From CAIUMH01 sp963758555 (lineage in GTDB: Bacteria; Actinomycetota; Acidimicrobiia; Acidimicrobiales; RAAP-2): 64,000 nucleotides of DNA. Both the position numbers and the translations under genes were made by a program. The stretch covers positions 558,001-622,000 of the forward strand of contig CAVWVW010000003.1 of the NCBI GenBank assembly GCA_963758555.1, written 5' to 3'. Numbering within the stretch: position 1 is the first letter of the stretch; every line of letters begins with the position of its first letter. The notes beneath the pieces were generated by a model. That model worked only from the letters and a program-made list of their open reading frames with translations, did not search any database and had not been told where the DNA came from. Shown piece after piece: positions 35,825 through 43,448 of the stretch.

Positions 35825-37234
35825 ATGCCTCCCGACGAGCCCACGGACAAGGACCGCAAGGTCGACGGCGTCCGCATCACCGGAGCGGTGCCCGCGGGAG
35901 ACGACCCGCTTGGTGACTGGGACTTCGACGAGGGCGACGTCCAGAGCCAGGATCTGCCGCACTGGACCGACGAGCCCACCGGGCAGATCCCCTCGGCGCT
36001 GATCCGGGAGCGAGACGACTCATCGACGGGCACCTCGCCCGTGTGGCGCGAGGACTCGAGCGACTGGCAAGGCGACGAGGAACCCTTCGACCCGATCATC
36101 CTCGGCGCCGACGAGGAGCCTCGCGGCGCGCTCAACCCTGAGGAGACCAAGGAAGAGTCCCGTCCGTGGGAGTTCGACCTCGATGACCTTCCGCAAGGGG
36201 AGGCCGCCTCCTCGAACCCGGAGCCCCCAGCGCCCCCGAGCGACTCGTGGTCACCCGATCCTGAGGACGTCGCGGCCACCGCGCCGCCCGCACCTCGTCG
36301 GCGCGGAGGAGGGCCGCCACCGAGCAGCGAGGACGCACCACCGCCACCACCACCTCGTCGGCGTCCCGAGCGCGCCAGCAGCGCACGACACGGTGACGAC
36401 GACGGGACCGATCGAACCGGGCGAAACCTTCCTGTGGCGATCGCTACCGGTGTCCTGATCGCGGTCTTGGTGCTGGTGACCTTCGATCTCGGCACCGTGC
36501 TCGCCATGTGCCTCGTGGTGGTCGCGGTGACGCTGGCGGCCGCCGAGGCGTACGCCGCCTTCCGACGCTCGGGCTACCACCCGGCCACGCTGCTCGGCTT
36601 GGCCGCCACGGTGGCGCTGACCATCGGCAGCTACAACCGAGGCCCGCAGGCCTTCGGCTTGGTGACGACCCTGCTGTTCATCTTCACCGTGCTCTGGTTC
36701 CTCTTTGGCGTCGAGAAGGCCAACGTCCTCGACGGCATCTCATCGACCATGCTCGTCTACCTCTGGGTGGGCGTCATCGGCTCCTACGCCGCGCTGCTTC
36801 TCGACCCGACCGCCTTCCCCAACCGCCATGGCCTCGCCTTCTTGCTGGCGGCCATCGTGCTCGTCGTCGTCTACGACGTGGCTGCGCTGTTCATCGGCAC
36901 CTCGATGGGACGCCATCCGCTCATCCCCGAGATCAGCCCCAACAAGACCTGGGAGGGGCTGATCGGCGCTTCGGTCGCCACCATCATCGTGGCGGTCATC
37001 ATCGTGCCGCTGATGCACCCCTGGACGCTGTCGAGTGCGCTGTGCCTGGGCATCTTGGTGGCGATCCTGAGCCCCCTCGGCGACCTGGCCGAGTCGATGA
37101 TCAAGCGCGGCCTTGGGCTCAAGGACATGGGACGGATCCTGCCCGGCCACGGTGGCCTGCTCGATCGGGTCGACGGCCTGCTCTTCGTCTTGCCCGCCAC
37201 GTACTACCTCGTCAGGGCGTTCCACCTAGCCTGA
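35825..37234 (+). CDS. cdsA: phosphatidate cytidylyltransferase with a long acidic N-terminal extension
   Basis: 469 residues from ATG 35825; ATG 35798 would overlap frr. Residues 1 to about 200 are hydrophilic: first Asp/Glu-rich, then Pro/Ser-rich, ending in a basic patch. About eight membrane segments follow, with the CdsA signature G-L-K-D-M-G-R-I-L-P-G-H-G-G-L-L-D-R-V-D close to the C-terminus. The enzyme makes CDP-diacylglycerol for phospholipid synthesis. The family is normally about 270 residues, so the extension is unusual and probably cytoplasmic and disordered. Confidence 0.92.
   Translation: MPPDEPTDKDRKVDGVRITGAVPAGDDPLGDWDFDEGDVQSQDLPHWTDEPTGQIPSALIRERDDSSTGTSPVWREDSSDWQGDEEPFDPIILGADEEPRGALNPEETKEESRPWEFDLDDLPQGEAASSNPEPPAPPSDSWSPDPEDVAATAPPAPRRRGGGPPPSSEDAPPPPPPRRRPERASSARHGDDDGTDRTGRNLPVAIATGVLIAVLVLVTFDLGTVLAMCLVVVAVTLAAAEAYAAFRRSGYHPATLLGLAATVALTIGSYNRGPQAFGLVTTLLFIFTVLWFLFGVEKANVLDGISSTMLVYLWVGVIGSYAALLLDPTAFPNRHGLAFLLAAIVLVVVYDVAALFIGTSMGRHPLIPEISPNKTWEGLIGASVATIIVAVIIVPLMHPWTLSSALCLGILVAILSPLGDLAESMIKRGLGLKDMGRILPGHGGLLDRVDGLLFVLPATYYLVRAFHLA
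37227..37232 (+). promoter_or_regulatory. -10 box TAGCCT before the dxr leader ORF, leaderless type
   Basis: TAGCCT lies in the last codons of cdsA and ends 6 bases before ATG 37239, the start of an 8-codon ORF that runs into dxr. Confidence 0.5.
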
Positions 37235-37238
37235 GCCC

Positions 37239-37265
37239 ATGGCTGCTGGTCGAGGTGTGCGATGA
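37239..37265 (+). CDS. candidate 8-residue leader peptide overlapping dxr
   Basis: ATG 37239 opens a frame encoding M-A-A-G-R-G-V-R, stopping at TGA 37263-37265. The stop overlaps the dxr start in ATGA. It has a -10 box at leaderless distance, as genuine genes in this window do. It could couple translation into dxr, or be chance. Confidence 0.35.
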   Translation: MAAGRGVR

Positions 37266-38428
37266 CGACGACCAAGCTCAGCCTGCTCGGCTCGACCGGC
37301 TCGATCGGTACCCAGACCCTTGAGGTCGTCGAGCGCTTCCCCGAGCGCTTCGAGGTCATCGCCCTTGGTGCCGGACGCTGCACTGAGCGTCTGGTCGGCC
37401 AGATCGCTCGACACCGACCTGAGGTCGTCGTCACCGCGGACGAGGACGCCGCCCTCGAGCTCAAGGATCTGATCGACCCGACCATTGAGGTCGTGGTCGG
37501 CTCGAAGGGCCTCGAGATCGCAGCGGGGCTCGGCGACGTGACGCTCAACGCCGTGGTGGGCTTCGCCGGGTTGCCGGTGACGATCGCCACCCTTCGAGCT
37601 GGCTCGAGATTGGCCCTCGCCAACAAGGAGTCGTTGATCGCAGCAGCCCCCCTGGTCGAGCGCTTCCGCTCGACACCCGGAGCAGAGCTCATCCCTGTCG
37701 ACTCTGAGCACTGCGCGATCTACCAGTGCCTCGCAGGATCGGCGCCCTCGTCCCTGCCTGGGAGCGTGGCCCGCCTCGTGCTCACCGCCTCCGGGGGGCC
37801 GTTTCGGACCACCGCCGCGTCAGCGCTCAAGGCAGTGCGGGTCGAAGACGCGCTCGTTCATCCGACGTGGTCCATGGGCCCCAAGATCACCGTGGACTCG
37901 TCGACGCTCTTCAACAAGGGGCTCGAGGTCATCGAGGCGCATGCCCTCTTCGGCGTCGGCTTCGATGCCATCGATGTCGTGGTCCACCCGCAGTCGATCG
38001 TCCACTCCATGGTCGAGTTCGTCGACGGCTCGACCATCGCGCAGCTCTCGCAGCCCGACATGCGCCTTCCCATCGCCTACGCCCTGGGCTTCCCTGAGCG
38101 GTTGCCCGCCGGCTACGGAGCGCTCGATCTCACCAAGCCCTTCAGCCTCGACTTCGAAGCACCCGACCATGACCGCTTTCCCGCCTTGGGGCTGGCCTAT
38201 GAGGCCGGCAGGCTGGGTGGAGCAGCACCGGCGTGGCTGAGCGCGTCGAACGAGGTCGCCGTGGCGGCGTTCTTAGAGGGCTCGATCGCCTGGACCGAGA
38301 TCGCAGAGCTCGTGGCGTTCACCCTCGAGCGTTACGAGGCCGATCCGCTCGACTCGATCGATGCGGTGCTCGAGGCAGACCGACGAGCCCGCGACGTCAC
38401 AGCGCAGGCGCTGGCCGCGAGACTGTAA
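37262..38428 (+). CDS. dxr: 1-deoxy-D-xylulose 5-phosphate reductoisomerase
   Basis: 388 residues. The NADPH-binding L-L-G-S-T-G-S-I-G-T-Q-T-L lies at the N-terminus; the metal/substrate sites P-V-D-S-E-H and A-S-G-G-P-F-R, and the family L-F-N-K-G-L-E-V-I-E-A-H, are intact. It makes methylerythritol 4-phosphate in the non-mevalonate isoprenoid pathway; ispG of the same pathway is two genes downstream. No clear Shine-Dalgarno sequence precedes ATG 37262 beyond GAGGT at 37252-37256. Confidence 0.96.
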   Translation: MTTTKLSLLGSTGSIGTQTLEVVERFPERFEVIALGAGRCTERLVGQIARHRPEVVVTADEDAALELKDLIDPTIEVVVGSKGLEIAAGLGDVTLNAVVGFAGLPVTIATLRAGSRLALANKESLIAAAPLVERFRSTPGAELIPVDSEHCAIYQCLAGSAPSSLPGSVARLVLTASGGPFRTTAASALKAVRVEDALVHPTWSMGPKITVDSSTLFNKGLEVIEAHALFGVGFDAIDVVVHPQSIVHSMVEFVDGSTIAQLSQPDMRLPIAYALGFPERLPAGYGALDLTKPFSLDFEAPDHDRFPALGLAYEAGRLGGAAPAWLSASNEVAVAAFLEGSIAWTEIAELVAFTLERYEADPLDSIDAVLEADRRARDVTAQALAARL

Positions 38429-38430
38429 CG

Positions 38431-39789
38431 GTGAGCGACACCATCGAATCACCGCTGCCGCTCGAGCTCGGCGAGGAACCGCGCCCAGAGCCGAGCTCGG
38501 CGTCCGGGACCGGCGCGGTGCTCAGGCTCCTGCTCGGCCTCGCAGTGATCGTCGGGGTCTTCTTGGCCTTCGGCCTCGGCGACCTGCTCTTCGTCATCGC
38601 CGCGCTCATCTTCATGGTGATGATGCACGAGCTCGGGCACTTCGCCACGGCCAAGTGGGCGAAGATGAAGGTGACCGAGTACTTCGTGGGATTTGGCCCT
38701 CGCCTCTGGTCGGTGCGCAAAGGTGAGACCGAGTACGGCGTCAAAGCGATCCCCGCCGGCGGCTACGTCCGGATCATCGGCATGTCGAGCTTGGAGGAGA
38801 TCGAGCCCGACGACGAACCCCGGGCCTATCGCAACCAGCCCTTTGGCAAGCGGATCATCGTGGCGTCAGCCGGCTCGGCCATGCACTTCCTCATGGCCTT
38901 CCTCTTGGCCTTCGGAGCTCTGGTCTTCATCGGACGCTCGACGCCCTCGGTGGTCCTGGTCCGCAGCTACCTCCCGATCAGCAACGAGGCGAAGACCCCC
39001 GCCCAGCTGGGAGGCCTCAAGCCGGGCGATCGGATCATCTCCGTGGACGGGACGCCAGTCACCTCGGCTGATGCGCTGACCTCGACCGTCCACGACTCGG
39101 TGGGCAAGCCGGTCACGGTCGTGGTCGAGCGAGGCTCGGTGGACAAGACCCTCACCATCACGCCGCTCGACGGCCGAAAGGCCATCGTCAACGGCGAGCC
39201 TCTGGCCGATGCGAAGGGACCGCCGAGGGGGTACCTCGGCATCTCGCTGGGCGAAGGCACCTCCAAGGTCTCTCCGCTCTCGGCCGTCGGCCAGTCAGCA
39301 ACCCTGGTGGGCCAGGTGTCGAAGTTCGCGGTGCTGGGCATCGCGCACCTCTTCTCTCCGGCTGGGCTGTCCACCTACGCCCATGAGGTGATCCACCCGG
39401 CCACGGCGTCCAGCTCGACGGCGAGCACGAGCTCTGGCTCGTCGTCAACCACGTCTGAGGCGAACTCCCGACCTGAGTCGATCATCGGTGCCGTCCGGAC
39501 CGCCACCCAGGGGGTCCAGGCTGGCGCGCTCGCCTTCATCGAGATCTTGATCGCCTTGAACATCTTCATCGGGCTGATCAACCTGCTGCCGATGCTGCCC
39601 CTCGACGGTGGCCACATCGCCATCGCTGCCTATGAGTGGATCCGCACGCGTCGAGGACGCCCTCGCTACCAGGCAGACGTGGCCAAGATGATGCCCGTCG
39701 CCTACGCGTTCGTGGCGTTCCTGCTGCTGTTGGTGTCGACCTCGGTCTATCTCGACTTGACGCATCCGATCGCCAACCCATTCCAGTGA
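38431..39789 (+). CDS. rseP: site-2 intramembrane metalloprotease, RseP family
   Basis: 452 residues. Zinc ligands are M-H-E-L-G-H in the first membrane helix pair and L-P-L-D-G-G-H near the C-terminus; a single PDZ domain lies at about 170-260. It cleaves transmembrane anti-sigma factors or signal remnants within the membrane (in actinobacteria the homologue is Rip1). GTG 38431 is 2 bases after the dxr stop. The linker before the last helices is Ser/Thr-rich. Confidence 0.93.
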   Translation: MSDTIESPLPLELGEEPRPEPSSASGTGAVLRLLLGLAVIVGVFLAFGLGDLLFVIAALIFMVMMHELGHFATAKWAKMKVTEYFVGFGPRLWSVRKGETEYGVKAIPAGGYVRIIGMSSLEEIEPDDEPRAYRNQPFGKRIIVASAGSAMHFLMAFLLAFGALVFIGRSTPSVVLVRSYLPISNEAKTPAQLGGLKPGDRIISVDGTPVTSADALTSTVHDSVGKPVTVVVERGSVDKTLTITPLDGRKAIVNGEPLADAKGPPRGYLGISLGEGTSKVSPLSAVGQSATLVGQVSKFAVLGIAHLFSPAGLSTYAHEVIHPATASSSTASTSSGSSSTTSEANSRPESIIGAVRTATQGVQAGALAFIEILIALNIFIGLINLLPMLPLDGGHIAIAAYEWIRTRRGRPRYQADVAKMMPVAYAFVAFLLLLVSTSVYLDLTHPIANPFQ

Positions 39790-39826
39790 TGCTCGACGCC
39801 GTCGCTGCTCAGGGCAGACTGGGCTG

Positions 39827-41056
39827 ATGGACACCCCTGGCGAGCTGCTGTCGTCTCGAAAGCCAACCCGGCAGATCACCGTCGGTTCGGTGGCCATCGG
39901 TGGTGGCGCACCTGTGTCAGTCCAATCGATGACGACGACCAAGACGGCCGACGTGGAAGGCACGTTGGAGCAGATCTACGACCTCGCCGCCGCGGGTGCC
40001 GACCTCGTGCGCTGCACGTGCAACGAGGAGGCCGCGGCAGAGGGTCTGGCGCACATCGTGCCCCGCTCTCCGGTGCCGATCATCGCTGACATCCACTTCC
40101 ACCAGGAGATGGCCTTCGCCGCGCTCGAAGCCGGCGTCCAGGGGCTTCGCCTCAACCCAGGGAACCTGCGAAAGCCCGAGGAGATCAAGCACATCGCGGC
40201 TGAGGCCAAGGACCGAGGTGTGCCCATCCGCATCGGCGTGAACGCGGGCTCGCTCCACCCTGAGATCTCGAAGCGCCACGGCGGTGCGACGCCGGAGGCC
40301 TTGATCGAGTCCGCCGAGCTCGAGCTGGCCTACTTTCGTGAGGTCGACTTCGATGACGTCAAGATCTCGGTCAAGGCGTCCTCGGTGCCGCTGATGATCG
40401 CCGCCTACCGCTTGGCGTCGGAGACCTTCGACTATCCGCTGCACCTCGGTGTGACCGAGGCCGGACCACCACCAGCAGGCCTGCTCAAGGGCACCGCCGG
40501 GATCGCCACACTGCTCGCCGAGGGCATCGGCGACACCATCCGCTTCTCGCTCACCGCCGACCCCGTGGAAGAGGCTCGCGCCGGGCGCCAGCTGCTCGAG
40601 GCCCTGGGGCTTCGCGAGCGAAAGGGACTCGACCTGATCGCCTGTCCCAGCTGCGGGCGAGCAGAGGTGGACGTCATCGCCATCGCCGCGGCCGCTCAAG
40701 CCGCCCTCGAGTCGAAGGCGCTGCCCATCCAGGTCGCCGTCATGGGCTGCGTGGTCAACGGACCGGGCGAGGCCAAGCACGCTGATCTCGGCATCGCCGG
40801 GGGTCGCAACAAGGGCCACCTCTTCATCCAGGGCAAGATCGTGCGGGTGGTGCCAGAGGACGAGATGGTCGAAGCTCTGGTCGCTGAAGCCGAGAAGCTG
40901 GTGGCCGAAGGCGTCGAAGCCAGGCTGGCGGCGGCCGACGAGGGAGCCGAGGCAGAGGCTGCCGCCGATCGAGCCGCGCTGCTCGAGGCCAAGGGCGACG
41001 ACGCCAACCAGGCGTCGGTGCGCATCGAGCGGATTCACCGCGTCTTAGACGAGTAG
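39827..41056 (+). CDS. ispG: 4-hydroxy-3-methylbut-2-enyl diphosphate synthase
   Basis: 409 residues. The TIM-barrel part includes V-Q-S-M-T-T-T-K-T and R-L-N-P-G-N-L; the 4Fe-4S domain has C-P-S-C-G-R and M-G-C-V-V-N-G-P-G-E-A. It performs the penultimate step of the methylerythritol phosphate pathway. The final about 45 residues are an Ala/Glu-rich helix beyond the usual end. The gene ends 28 bases before the rimP-operon promoter. Confidence 0.95.
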   Translation: MDTPGELLSSRKPTRQITVGSVAIGGGAPVSVQSMTTTKTADVEGTLEQIYDLAAAGADLVRCTCNEEAAAEGLAHIVPRSPVPIIADIHFHQEMAFAALEAGVQGLRLNPGNLRKPEEIKHIAAEAKDRGVPIRIGVNAGSLHPEISKRHGGATPEALIESAELELAYFREVDFDDVKISVKASSVPLMIAAYRLASETFDYPLHLGVTEAGPPPAGLLKGTAGIATLLAEGIGDTIRFSLTADPVEEARAGRQLLEALGLRERKGLDLIACPSCGRAEVDVIAIAAAAQAALESKALPIQVAVMGCVVNGPGEAKHADLGIAGGRNKGHLFIQGKIVRVVPEDEMVEALVAEAEKLVAEGVEARLAAADEGAEAEAAADRAALLEAKGDDANQASVRIERIHRVLDE

Positions 41057-41084
41057 CCCAGCGCCAGGCCGGAGGCTCCGGTGC

Positions 41085-41090
41085 TACAAT
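41085..41090 (+). promoter_or_regulatory. extended -10 promoter of the rimP-nusA-infB operon
   Basis: TGCTACAAT at 41082-41090 is an extended -10 (TGn-TACAAT), the best AT-rich hexamer in the region. Transcription from about 41097 gives a leader of about 125 bases containing a terminator-like hairpin. Confidence 0.55.
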
Positions 41091-41124
41091 AGGTGGCCAG
41101 TCCGGTTTGGTTGAGTCATTCGGT

Positions 41125-41159
41125 GGAGCGTGGGCCTCGGGCCCGCGCTCCTTGTGTTT
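41125..41159 (+). terminator. terminator-like hairpin in the rimP operon leader, candidate attenuator
   Basis: Bases 41125-41136 pair with 41140-41151: eleven Watson-Crick pairs and one G-U, closed by the loop TCG. TTGTGTTT follows at 41152-41159. The order is promoter, then terminator-like hairpin, then rimP 62 bases later, so some transcripts should end before the operon. NusA, encoded in the operon, modulates termination and controls this operon in other bacteria. Confidence 0.6.
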
Positions 41160-41220
41160 GTGGCCCTGACCAGGGTGGACCGGAGTGATCACTGGACGAG
41201 AGGACGAGGAGGCGAGCGCG

Positions 41221-41760
41221 ATGGACCTGGATGCTTCGACCCTCGCGTCCGCGCTCACCCCTCTCTTGGCTGACCAGGATCTCGACCTCTACGACCTCGA
41301 GCTCTCGAAGCAGATCCTGCGGGTCTACGTCACGACGACCCAAGGCGTGACCTTGGAGCAGCTGGCCACGGCGAACCAGACGATCTCGCTCTACCTCGAC
41401 GAGCACGACCCCTTCACCTCTCGCTACACCTTGGAGGTCACGAGCCCAGGGGTGGAGCGCAAGCTGCGCACCCCGGCACACTTCGCCGGAGCGATCGGCG
41501 AGGCGGTGCGCATCAAGACGATGCCTGAGCAGAGCGCGGAGCGCCGGGTCGACGGCGAGCTCCTGAGCGCCGGCGAGACCGAGATCAGCGTCCGAACCGG
41601 AGAGGACACCGTCGTGACGCTCTCTTACGACCAGATCGAGAAGGCACGGACCCACTTCGAGTGGGGGTCGACGGCGAAGCCTTCGCCGTCGCGCGGCGGC
41701 AGCCCACGCGGCAAGCGACGCGCCCCCCAGCACGCCAGAGAGAGGATCATCACGCCATGA
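41221..41760 (+). CDS. rimP: ribosome maturation factor RimP
   Basis: 179 residues from ATG 41221, preceded by GAGGA at 41206-41210. The two-domain RimP fold shows L-D-L-Y-D-L-E-L, the Y-T-L-E-V-T-S-P-G-V-E-R-K-L signature and a basic C-terminal tail. It helps 30S assembly. The stop overlaps nusA in ATGA. An earlier in-frame ATG at 41185 would add 12 unconserved residues. Confidence 0.94.
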   Translation: MDLDASTLASALTPLLADQDLDLYDLELSKQILRVYVTTTQGVTLEQLATANQTISLYLDEHDPFTSRYTLEVTSPGVERKLRTPAHFAGAIGEAVRIKTMPEQSAERRVDGELLSAGETEISVRTGEDTVVTLSYDQIEKARTHFEWGSTAKPSPSRGGSPRGKRRAPQHARERIITP

Positions 41761-43100
41761 GCACCACCAACTTCGAGTTCCTCGACGCCCTGAGCCAGAT
41801 CGCCATCGACAAGGGCATCTCGGTCGAGACCCTGCTCGACGCCTTGGCCAACGCCCTGGTGGCGGCCTACAAGCGCCTGCCGGACTCGGCCGAAGAGGCT
41901 GTCGTGACCATCGACCCTGACATCGGTGAGATCCGTGTCTACGGCCAAGAGCTCGACGAGAACGGCGAGGTCGTCCGCGAGTGGGACGACACCCCTGAGG
42001 ATTTCGGGCGCATCGCGGCGCAGACCGCCAAGCAGGTCATCATGCAGCGCATCCGCGAGGTCGAGCGGGACATGAAGTACGACGAGTACGCCGGACGAGA
42101 GGGCGACATCGTCACCGGCATCGTCCAGCAGACCGACAACCGCTACACCTTGCTCGACCTCGGTCGCGTCGAAGCCCTGCTGCCTCAGGCTGAGCAGGTG
42201 CCCTATGAGCGCTACGACCACGGCACCCGGCTCAAGGCCTACATCGTCGAGGTCCGCAAGACCTCCAAGGGCCCTCAGATCGTGGTCAGCCGCACGCACC
42301 CTGGCCTCGTCAAGCGCCTCTTCGAGCTCGAGGTCCCCGAGATCTCCTCGGGCATCGTCGAGATCCGCGCCGCCGCCAGGGAGCCCGGACACCGGACCAA
42401 GATCGCCGTCTGGTCCAACGACGCCCACGTGGACCCGGTGGGGGCGTGCGTGGGTGCTCGAGGCAGCCGCGTCCGCATGGTGACCAACGAGCTGCGCGGC
42501 GAGCGCATCGACGTCATCCCCTACTCGGACGATCCCGTCGACCTGATCCAGAACGCCTTGGCGCCGGCCCGCGTCCGCGAGGTCCGCCTCGACGACGTGA
42601 CCGGCACGGCCACGGTGGTCGTCAACGACCACCAGCTCTCGCTGGCCATCGGCAAGGAGGGCCAGAACGCTCGGCTCGCCGCACGGCTCACCGGGTGGCG
42701 CATCGACATCAAGTCGGAGACCCAGCTCGAAGAGGAAGAGGCGGGCGTTGACGGCCAGGAGTGGGCCGAGGGCGAGTGGATCGTCGACGACGAGGGCAAC
42801 CAGGTGTGGAAGCCAGCTGAGGGCGGCGAGAGCCTCTCTGCCGAGGAGTGGTCCACCAAAGCCACCAAGGAGCCCGCAGCCGACGCAGCCGTGCCGCCCA
42901 GCAGCGAGACGGCCACCGCCGATGCGTCCGAGACCTACGAGGCTGGGCTCGAAGCAGCAGCCCACGCTGTCGGGGTCGCCGAGCACGAATCCGTCGAAGA
43001 CGCCGCGCTCGACCTCGTCGAGGAGAGCTCGGGCGGGGCCACGGTCGAAGAGGTGCCGGCCGCAGACTCGGTCGCCGATGCTCCGGAGGCGGACGCATAG
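41757..43100 (+). CDS. nusA: transcription termination/antitermination factor NusA
   Basis: 447 residues from ATG 41757, overlapping rimP. The N-terminal RNA-polymerase-binding domain is followed by S1 (G-I-V-Q-Q-T-D-N-R-Y-T) and two KH domains (G-A-C-V-G-A-R-G-S-R-V and A-I-G-K-E-G-Q-N-A-R-L-A). The C-terminal about 120 residues are acidic and without the AR repeats of E. coli NusA. It controls pausing, termination and rRNA antitermination. Confidence 0.96.
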   Translation: MSTTNFEFLDALSQIAIDKGISVETLLDALANALVAAYKRLPDSAEEAVVTIDPDIGEIRVYGQELDENGEVVREWDDTPEDFGRIAAQTAKQVIMQRIREVERDMKYDEYAGREGDIVTGIVQQTDNRYTLLDLGRVEALLPQAEQVPYERYDHGTRLKAYIVEVRKTSKGPQIVVSRTHPGLVKRLFELEVPEISSGIVEIRAAAREPGHRTKIAVWSNDAHVDPVGACVGARGSRVRMVTNELRGERIDVIPYSDDPVDLIQNALAPARVREVRLDDVTGTATVVVNDHQLSLAIGKEGQNARLAARLTGWRIDIKSETQLEEEEAGVDGQEWAEGEWIVDDEGNQVWKPAEGGESLSAEEWSTKATKEPAADAAVPPSSETATADASETYEAGLEAAAHAVGVAEHESVEDAALDLVEESSGGATVEEVPAADSVADAPEADA

Positions 43101-43351
43101 CGCCTCTGAGGACCTGTGTCGGGTGCCGCCAGCGACGTCCCGACACCGAGATGGTCCGCCTCGCCCTGGTCGCCCGTGGTCGACTGGGTGCTGGTCGCAG
43201 CGTTCCTGGACGAGGAGCGTGGCTGTGCCCGAGCCTGAGCTGTCTGACCAAGGCAGAGCGGAGTCGGTCACTGGAACGAGCCCTCCGAGGACCGCTCGGT
43301 CTTGAGGGCCCCCGACTCCATGACCAGCTGGTCGGGTTGCTGGGGCTCTGA
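43097..43351 (+). CDS. ylxR: YlxR (DUF448) nucleic-acid-binding protein, start codon unusual
   Basis: About 84 residues with the YlxR core R-T-C-V-G-C-R-Q-R-R-P and G-R-G-A-W-L-C-P. It sits between nusA and infB as in most bacteria. No ATG, GTG or TTG is in frame near the expected start. GGAGG at 43085-43089 lies 7 bases before ATA 43097, giving (M)-A-P-L-R-T-C-V-G-C-R, the normal family N-terminus; this ATA overlaps the nusA stop as ATAG. CTG 43106 is the alternative. An error or a genuine AUA/CUG start are both possible. Confidence 0.75.
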   Translation: MAPLRTCVGCRQRRPDTEMVRLALVARGRLGAGRSVPGRGAWLCPSLSCLTKAERSRSLERALRGPLGLEGPRLHDQLVGLLGL

Positions 43352-43448
43352 AAGAGCAGTTCGGGTCCGCAGAAGGGTCCAGATGTGTGAGAATAAGAAG
43401 CCGTTCGCCGATTCAGGCCGGCGGCGTGAGTGAAACACCGAGGAAATC

